Of a stretch of 12,809 nt of DNA, positions 4,900-9,231 are shown piece after piece. The position numbers were made by a program, and so were the translations under genes. How positions within the stretch are numbered: position 1 is the first letter of the stretch; each line of letters starts with the position of its first letter. The stretch spans positions 1 to 12,809 of the forward strand of contig DASXTS010000330.1 in NCBI GenBank assembly GCA_036505275.1. Reading direction: 5' to 3'. Below the pieces are notes generated by a model. That model saw only the letters and a program-made list of their open reading frames with translations, was not told where the DNA came from and made no database searches. The DNA is from DASXTS01 sp036505275 (GTDB lineage: Bacteria > Actinomycetota > Actinomycetes > Mycobacteriales > Pseudonocardiaceae).

Positions 4900-5565
4900 G
4901 TGCCGGATTCGATGCCGCCGTCGCCGTCGTCGCCGTCGTCGTCGCCGTCGTCGCCGTCGCCGTCCAAGGTTGAGGTGCGCCGCAGCAAGCGGCGCAGGCG
5001 CACGGTTAGCGCCTACCGCGACGGCGACACCGTCGTCGTGCTGCTGCCGGCGCGGATGACCAGGGCCGACGAACAGCACTGGGTGGCCGAGATGCTGCGC
5101 CGCCTGGAACGCAGCGAGGCGAGCAGGCGCTCGCCGCGGCGGGCATCCGACGCCGAGCTGATGGCCCGCGCCCGCCGGCTGTCGGCCGAACACCTTGGTG
5201 GCCGCCCGCAGCCAAGCTCGGTGCGGTGGGTGCCGCCGATGCGCACGCGCTGGGGATCGGCCACGCCGGCCGACGGGAGCATCCGGCTGAGCGAGCGGCT
5301 GCGGGGGACGCCCTGGTGGGTGGTCGACTACGTGCTGGTTCACGAGTTGGCCCACCTCCTGGAGCCCGGGCACACGCCGGCCTTCTGGGAGCTGGTAGGC
5401 CGCTACCCGCGCACCGAGCGGGCGATCGGCTTCCTGCACGGACTGTCCGCGGCGGCCGGCCTCGGCATCACCGGCACGGACGGCGACCAGGACGGCGAGC
5501 CAGACGACGACCCGGACGACGACCCGGACGACTACCCGGACGACTACCGGCACGGCGACGACTGA
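4900..5565 (+). CDS. YgjP-like (SprT/M48-type) zinc metallopeptidase
   Basis: The 221-residue product has HELAH at 148-152 with a third likely zinc ligand at H158 in GHTPAFW. RTRWGS (115-120) and VVDYVLVHELAHLLEPGH (141-158) are signatures of the YgjP-like (DUF45) family. No signal peptide or membrane segment is visible, so it is probably cytoplasmic. Both ends are unusual: residues 6-22 are a Pro/Ser run encoded by GTC/GCC triplets, and residues 201-216 are PDDD,PDDD,PDDY,PDDY encoded by a 12-bp tandem repeat. The core between them is normal for the family. GTG 4900 is chosen because of the -10 box 7 nt upstream; GTG 4891, GTG 4894 or ATG 4912 are possible. The DUF5302 gene follows after 49 bp. 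Substrate unknown. Confidence 0.87.
   Translation: MPDSMPPSPSSPSSSPSSPSPSKVEVRRSKRRRRTVSAYRDGDTVVVLLPARMTRADEQHWVAEMLRRLERSEASRRSPRRASDAELMARARRLSAEHLGGRPQPSSVRWVPPMRTRWGSATPADGSIRLSERLRGTPWWVVDYVLVHELAHLLEPGHTPAFWELVGRYPRTERAIGFLHGLSAAAGLGITGTDGDQDGEPDDDPDDDPDDYPDDYRHGDD
4915..4965 (+). repeat. GTC/GCC triplet tract encoding a Pro/Ser linker
   Basis: About 50 bp consist almost only of CCG and TCG codons in irregular alternation near the metallopeptidase start. Such a tract can change length by slippage in steps of 3 without breaking the frame. Confidence 0.75.
5500..5547 (+). repeat. Four 12-bp tandem repeats encoding PDDD/PDDY
   Basis: Four consecutive 12-bp units starting with CCA or CCG encode PDDD, PDDD, PDDY and PDDY near the C-terminus of the metallopeptidase. 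The tail is very acidic and could bind calcium or a basic partner; that is inference. Confidence 0.8.
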
Positions 5566-5578
5566 TCAGGTAATCCTC

Positions 5579-5607
5579 TTGGGCCAGGGCGCCGGCCACG
5601 GCAGTAT
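5579..5607 (+). promoter_or_regulatory. Possible promoter of the DUF5302 gene
   Basis: TTGGGC (5579-5584) and CAGTAT (5602-5607) are separated by 17 bp, and CAGTAT is followed by 7 nt and then ATG 5615. The -10 is degenerate but keeps the key A and final T. No ribosome site is present, so a leaderless start is predicted. Confidence 0.4.
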
Positions 5608-5614
5608 GCAACCC

Positions 5615-5815
5615 ATGGAAACCGACGAGTCGCCACCGGCCGTTGATCCACAAGCAACCAACGACGACGAAGACGAGACCCGTCGCAAGTTCCGCGAGGC
5701 GCTTGCCCGCAAGCGGGGCCGCGACCACCTGGGCGGAACCGGCAACACGACGGCTCAGCACCCGCATGCCGCGCCGGCCAAGCGCAGCCGCACCTTCCGC
5801 CGCAAGTCGGGCTGA
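5615..5815 (+). CDS. DUF5302-type small charged protein (66 aa)
   Basis: The product has an acidic start, then DETRRKFREALARKRGR, a Gly/His/Ala-rich middle, and the ending RTFRRKSG. This order of an RRKFREAL helix and a terminal FRRKSG is the pattern I associate with DUF5302, a family of short actinobacterial proteins of unknown function. ATG 5615 is chosen from the promoter spacing; ATG 5606 in the same frame would add three residues. It is 49 bp downstream of the metallopeptidase and convergent with the DUF2342 gene. The basic tail suggests binding to nucleic acid or an acidic partner, but nothing more can be said. Confidence 0.82.
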   Translation: METDESPPAVDPQATNDDEDETRRKFREALARKRGRDHLGGTGNTTAQHPHAAPAKRSRTFRRKSG

Positions 5816-5858
5816 CAGCGCCGCCGCCCCAGACCCGGACCACCGCCGCCGGCACAAT

Positions 5859-5890
5859 CAAGCGTCAAGCGCGGGCAAGCGTCAAGCGCG
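5859..5890. repeat. 15-bp direct repeat in convergent intergenic region
   Basis: CAAGCGTCAAGCGCG occurs at 5859-5873 and 5876-5890, period 17; each copy itself contains CAAGCG twice. It lies between the ends of the DUF5302 and DUF2342 genes. The 233-bp gap (5816-6048) also holds a 7-bp hairpin at 5965-5981 (CCGGCGG/CCGCCGG, loop TTA) and the 26/27-bp repeats. I see no gene in it. Confidence 0.65.
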
Positions 5891-5991
5891 CCAGCGCGGG
5901 CCGCCTGCATGATCATCAGAAGTGTCGACCGACGTTGCATCCGCTGCAGTGTCCGTCGACAGTTCCGGCGGTTACCGCCGGCGGCGAAGGC

Positions 5992-6055
5992 AAGATCAGC
6001 CGGCCGGTGACGAGTTGAAGATCAGCCGACCCGGTGACCAACGCAAGATCAGCCG
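5992..6055. repeat. Three spaced copies of AAGATCAGCCG (26/27-bp period)
   Basis: AAGATCAGCCG occurs at 5992-6002, 6018-6028 and 6045-6055. The first two copies are followed by similar bases (CCGGTGAC), giving a decayed 26/27-bp tandem unit of about 2.4 copies. The third copy contains the stop codon of the leftward DUF2342 gene and forms the right side of its terminator-like hairpin. Each copy, read leftward, is CGGCTGATCTT and could serve as an alternative 3' arm. Confidence 0.7.
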
Positions 6056-6071
6056 GCAACCGGCCGATCTT
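6045..6071 (-). terminator. Hairpin overlapping the stop of the DUF2342 gene
   Basis: In leftward RNA, positions 6071-6060 pair with 6056-6045 over 12 bp including one G-U wobble, with a UUG loop. The stop codon TGA (6051-6049) lies in the 3' arm. There is only a short U content after it. Read rightward the same bases contain an A-C mismatch, so the stem favours leftward transcripts. Confidence 0.6.
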
Positions 6072-7410
6072 TGCCGTCCCCGTCCCCATCCCCATCATCG
6101 TCGGCGCGGCGCGGCGAGCCCCCGGGCTCCGCGCCGGTTGGGTCGGCGGCGGGTGGGGTGCTTTCGAGCTGCGCAATGGGGTCGTCGGCGGCCTGCCCGG
6201 TCCGCTGCACGAAGGCGTCCGGGCTCTCCAGGTCGTCCGCGGTGGGGACCAGGTCGGGGTGCGCCCACACGGCGTCGCGGCCCTCGACGCCGCGCGCATC
6301 GGTCAGCGCGCGCCACAGGGCTGCCGCGGCACGCAGCTGACGGGGCCGCAGCTCGAGGCCGACCAGGGTGGCGAAGGTCTGCTCGGCCGGGCCACCGGTG
6401 GCGCGCCGGCGGCGCAAGGTCTCGCGCAGGGCGTCGGCGCCGGGCAGCCGGCCACCAACGGCGTTGCCGACCACCACGTCCACCCAGCCCTCGACCAGGG
6501 CGAGCAGAGTTTCCAGCCGGTTCAGCGCGGCCTGCTGCTCCGGGCTGGTCCGCGGCTCGAGCACGCCGGAGCTCATGGCCTCCTCCAGCGCCGCCGGATT
6601 GGCCGGGTCGAGGTCGCGGGCGAGCTGCTCCAGTGCTTCGGTGTCCACGGTGATGCCATGCGCGAACTGCTCGACGGCACCGAGCAGGCTGGCGCGCAGC
6701 CAGGGCACGTGCCCGAACAGTCGCTGGTGGGCGGCTTCCCGTGCGGAGAGGAAGACCAGCACCTCGCTCTTCGGGCGGTCAAGGCCGTCGGTGAAGTCGG
6801 CGATCGCGGCCGGTAGCAGCGCGCCGACGCCGGCCGGCCCGAGCGGCAGCCCGATGTCGGTCGAGGTGAGCACCTCGGTGCCGAGCTGCGCAAGCGCGCC
6901 ACCGAGCTGCGAGCCGAAGGCCAGCCCGCCCATCTGCCCGACCATGGCCAGCAGCGGCCCGGCCGCCTGGCGCATCTCCGCCGGCATCGCGTCGGTCCAC
7001 GCGCTGGCAAACTGCCGCGCCACCGGGTCGCACAGCCGCTGCCAGGTCGGCAACGTGTTCTCCACCCACTGCCACGGCGACCATGCCTGCACGGTCGCGA
7101 TGCCCGACGGCAGCACGGTTGCGGCGTCCAGCCAGACCTCCGCGAGCCGCACCGACTCGGTGATCGCGCCCAGCTCGTGCGCCGCTGGATCGGTCGAGCC
7201 GCCGGACGCGGACAGTTGCTGCATGGCGATCTGCTTGGCGACGTCGTAGTTCACCGGGCCGGCCGTGCTGGACGCCTGGCTCAGCATCTGGCCCAGCTGG
7301 GTGAGCATCTGGCCGAGCGCGTTCACGTCGAACGAGCCGGCCGACCCCTGGTCGCCCCGACGGGCCGGGTCCCGATCCTCTGGTCCGAAGCCGAACGGGA
7401 GGTTGGTCAT
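6049..7410 (-). CDS. DUF2342 zincin (zinc-dependent metalloprotease-like protein)
   Basis: The 453-residue product matches the DUF2342/Zincin_2 family, often named coenzyme F420 biosynthesis-associated hydrolase, and fits the Rv3195 position. Key segments: MGGLAFGSQLGGALAQLG (160-177), STDIGLPL (183-190), VLVFLSAREAAHQRLFGHVPWL (217-238) and EGWVDVVVG (308-316). The zinc motif reads REAAH at 224-228 in place of HExxH, keeping the glutamate and second histidine; as I recall this form is common in the family. Gln/Met-rich helices occupy 30-70. The tail is disordered and ends in a DGDGDGDG run. ATG 7410 is chosen because TAACGT lies 7 nt upstream; GTG 7419 would add three residues but overlaps that box. 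No signal peptide. It is divergent from the PDZ-Lon gene. Whether it is an active protease is unproven. Confidence 0.92.
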   Translation of the reverse strand: MTNLPFGFGPEDRDPARRGDQGSAGSFDVNALGQMLTQLGQMLSQASSTAGPVNYDVAKQIAMQQLSASGGSTDPAAHELGAITESVRLAEVWLDAATVLPSGIATVQAWSPWQWVENTLPTWQRLCDPVARQFASAWTDAMPAEMRQAAGPLLAMVGQMGGLAFGSQLGGALAQLGTEVLTSTDIGLPLGPAGVGALLPAAIADFTDGLDRPKSEVLVFLSAREAAHQRLFGHVPWLRASLLGAVEQFAHGITVDTEALEQLARDLDPANPAALEEAMSSGVLEPRTSPEQQAALNRLETLLALVEGWVDVVVGNAVGGRLPGADALRETLRRRRATGGPAEQTFATLVGLELRPRQLRAAAALWRALTDARGVEGRDAVWAHPDLVPTADDLESPDAFVQRTGQAADDPIAQLESTPPAADPTGAEPGGSPRRADDDGDGDGDGKDRPVAG

Positions 7411-7417
7411 GGTGTCC

Positions 7418-7423
7418 ACGTTA
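7418..7423 (-). promoter_or_regulatory. Predicted -10 box for leaderless DUF2342 gene
   Basis: On the minus strand TAACGT is followed by exactly 7 nt (GGACACC) and ATG 7410. No ribosome site and no good -35 are visible. It lies within the 45-bp divergent gap shared with the PDZ-Lon promoter. Confidence 0.55.
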
Positions 7424-7441
7424 CGCGGCGCACAATCCCCG

Positions 7442-7447
7442 TACGCT
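7442..7447 (+). promoter_or_regulatory. Predicted -10 box for leaderless PDZ-Lon gene
   Basis: TACGCT is followed by 8 nt and GTG 7456. No Shine-Dalgarno sequence is present in the short upstream gap. The -35 region of this promoter would overlap the -10 box and start site of the divergent gene. Confidence 0.5.
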
Positions 7448-7455
7448 TTGCGGCC

Positions 7456-8478
7456 GTGAGCCGTCGCACCTGGACCTTACTGGTCAGCATGGTCCTCATC
7501 GCGATCTTCGGCGCGCTCGGTGGCGTCGGCACCGTGCCGTTCGTCGCGCTCGGGCCGGGGCCGACCTATGACACCCTCGGCTCCGTCGACGGCCAGACCG
7601 TGATCAGCATCGTCGGCCACGAGACCTACCCGACCGGCGGCCGGCTCAACATGACCACCGTCTCGGTCGGCACCGAGCTGACGCTGTTCGCCGCACTCGG
7701 CAAGTGGTTGTCCGGACGGTACGCGCTGGTGCCGCGCGAGGAGATCTTTCCGCCGAACCGCACCGAGGACCAGGTGCAGCAGGAGCAGGCCAAGGCGTTC
7801 CAGGACTCGGAGGCGTTCGCCGAGACCGCGGCGCTGGCCTACCTGAAGTACCCGATGCGGGTGATCGTGAATCGGGTGCTGACGAACGCTCCCGCGCAGG
7901 GCAAGCTCGAGCCCGGCGACCGGCTGATCGCGGTGAACGGCCGGCCGGTGTCCGGCGCGGATCAGGTCCGCGAGGCGCTCGCCGACACCAGGCCAGGGCA
8001 GGTTGTCGAGGTTCGCTACCAGCGCGGCCCGGCCACCAGCACGGCGATGATCACCCTCGGCGGCCGGGACGACCGGCAGAGCGGCTTCCTCGGTGTCGAG
8101 CCGGCCAACGAGCCGGACGTGCCGTTCAACATCAAGATCAGCCTCGGGGACGTGGGTGGTCCGTCGGCAGGCCTCATGTTCGCGCTGGCGATCGTGGACA
8201 AGCTCACGCCGGGCGAGCTCAACGGCGGCCAGTTCGTGGCGGGCACGGGGGAGATCACCTCCGAGGGCCAGGTCGGTCCCATCGGCGGCATTCCGTTCAA
8301 GATGGTCGCGGCCCGCGAGGCCGGCGCCACCACCTTCCTGGTGCCGGCCGACAATTGCGTCGAGGCGGCTCAGCGCACCCCCGAGGGCCTACGCCTGGTC
8401 AAGGTCGGCACCCTCACCGATGCGGTGCAGGCCCTGGACACCCTGCGCACCGGCGGCGACCCCCCCTCCTGTGGATAA
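7456..8478 (+). CDS. Membrane-anchored PDZ-Lon serine protease (YlbL type)
   Basis: The 340-residue protein starts with SRRTW and a single hydrophobic segment (about 6-32), so the rest should lie outside the membrane. A PDZ domain spans about 133-215 (GKLEPGDRLIAVNGRPV at 149-165). A Lon-type S16 domain follows, with the catalytic serine S237 in GGPSAGL and the lysine K282 in GGIPFKM, a Ser-Lys dyad. There is no ATPase domain, so unlike Lon it cannot unfold substrates by ATP hydrolysis. It corresponds to Rv3194c and Bacillus YlbL. GTG 7456 is chosen from the -10 box 8 nt upstream and because earlier in-frame residues are not protein-like. The last codons overlap a DnaA-box sequence. Natural substrates are unknown; quality control of envelope proteins is a reasonable guess. 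Confidence 0.94.
   Translation: MSRRTWTLLVSMVLIAIFGALGGVGTVPFVALGPGPTYDTLGSVDGQTVISIVGHETYPTGGRLNMTTVSVGTELTLFAALGKWLSGRYALVPREEIFPPNRTEDQVQQEQAKAFQDSEAFAETAALAYLKYPMRVIVNRVLTNAPAQGKLEPGDRLIAVNGRPVSGADQVREALADTRPGQVVEVRYQRGPATSTAMITLGGRDDRQSGFLGVEPANEPDVPFNIKISLGDVGGPSAGLMFALAIVDKLTPGELNGGQFVAGTGEITSEGQVGPIGGIPFKMVAAREAGATTFLVPADNCVEAAQRTPEGLRLVKVGTLTDAVQALDTLRTGGDPPSCG
8470..8478 (-). promoter_or_regulatory. Perfect DnaA-box sequence at the PDZ-Lon stop codon
   Basis: TGTGGATAA on the plus strand is the reverse complement of the consensus TTATCCACA. It encodes the last residues Cys-Gly and the stop. A single perfect 9-mer can occur by chance and no cluster surrounds it. Confidence 0.3.
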
Positions 8479-8480
8479 GT

Positions 8481-8522
8481 CGTGAGTGGCAAATGGTGCT
8501 ACAGCACCATTTGCCACTCACG
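8481..8522. terminator. 42-bp perfect palindrome, bidirectional terminator
   Basis: Positions 8481-8500 are the exact reverse complement of 8503-8522; in RNA this gives a 19-20 bp stem with a tight loop. It starts 3 nt after the PDZ-Lon stop and ends 8 bp before the end of the convergent PPA1309-type gene, so it can serve both. There is no real U-tract. Its middle is richer in A/T (GGCAAATGG) than the surrounding DNA, which hints at a dispersed element and not local drift. Confidence 0.8.
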
Positions 8523-8530
8523 GGCGCCCG

Positions 8531-9085
8531 TCAGGGCGCAAACGTCTGGCGCAGGGCGTCGAGGAGGTTGGGTGCGAGGTCGGGGTGCTCGACGACCTCC
8601 TCCAACACGTCCTCGTCGCCGCGCAGGCGCAACACGCAGGCGCCGGGACCGTCGCGGAGCACGGCGGCAACCATCCGCGCCTCACGGCGGGCCGGGTGCG
8701 CGGCGGCCAGCCTGGCCAGCACTGCGCTGTCCCGAGTGCTTTCCGCAGCGTTGTCCCCGGCGCCTTCGTTGGCGGTCAGCTCGGCCTCCGCGCTCGGCGG
8801 CAGCACCACGATCTCCTGCACCACGGCGCAGCCGCTGACCTCGTCCGGCCATGCGATGCCGGCCAGGGCGACGTCCAGCTCCGGCTCGGCCAGCGGCTCC
8901 TGCGCGATCGGGGTCAGCGGCACGGCCGCGTCCAGTTGGCCGGCCATCGCCGGCTCGGCCGCCAACAGCGCCGCCGTCGGCACCAGCGCGAAGAGCTGCA
9001 CCGGCTGGTCCCAGCCACCGGCGGCGACGAACTCCTCGATCTCCCGTGCCACCTCGGGAAGGGCCGCGGCAAGCTCCTCGCTCAC
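8531..9085 (-). CDS. PPA1309-family protein of unknown function
   Basis: The 184-residue product matches my memory of the PPA1309 family, found in actinobacteria between the PDZ-Lon protease and UPF0182 genes. It starts SEELAAALPEVAREIEEFV, contains GGWDQPVQLFALVPTAALL (23-41) and IAWPDEVSGCAVVQEIVVLPP (77-97), and ends in DVLEEVVEHPDLAPNLLDALRQTF. It has no signal peptide, membrane segment or cysteine pair; a soluble cytoplasmic protein is expected. GTG 9085 is the only in-frame start that gives a family-like N-terminus. No ribosome site precedes it; GACGAT lies 6 nt upstream as a possible -10 for a leaderless mRNA. It is divergent from UPF0182 across 146 bp. Confidence 0.85.
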   Translation of the reverse strand: MSEELAAALPEVAREIEEFVAAGGWDQPVQLFALVPTAALLAAEPAMAGQLDAAVPLTPIAQEPLAEPELDVALAGIAWPDEVSGCAVVQEIVVLPPSAEAELTANEGAGDNAAESTRDSAVLARLAAAHPARREARMVAAVLRDGPGACVLRLRGDEDVLEEVVEHPDLAPNLLDALRQTFAP

Positions 9086-9177
9086 CCGACCATCGTCGCA
9101 CTCGAGGCCGGCCGAGCACCGGCGGCCACCAGCTCGGTCAGAGCCAAGGTCAAAACGGGAACCCAGGACGCCCTCCG

Positions 9178-9183
9178 TAGAGT
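9178..9183 (+). promoter_or_regulatory. Possible -10 box for the UPF0182 gene
   Basis: TAGAGT fits TANNNT and would start transcription near 9190, giving a leader of about 42 nt that contains the GGAG ribosome site at 9220-9223. No good -35 is seen. The rest of the 9086-9231 gap shows nothing else clear. Confidence 0.3.
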
Positions 9184-9231
9184 TGGAAAGGCAGCAGACC
9201 GACCACTGGCGAAATACCTGGAGCGTGCACT

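Noticed and set aside
4786..5553. 255-codon minus-strand frame opposite the metallopeptidase
   Set aside because: Val- and Arg-rich shadow of the tandem repeats; the HELAH-bearing frame is on the plus strand.
5859..6071. Possible CRISPR-like array in the repeat-rich gap
   Set aside because: Repeats are 11-15 bp, too short, too few and with similar spacers; no cas genes are present.
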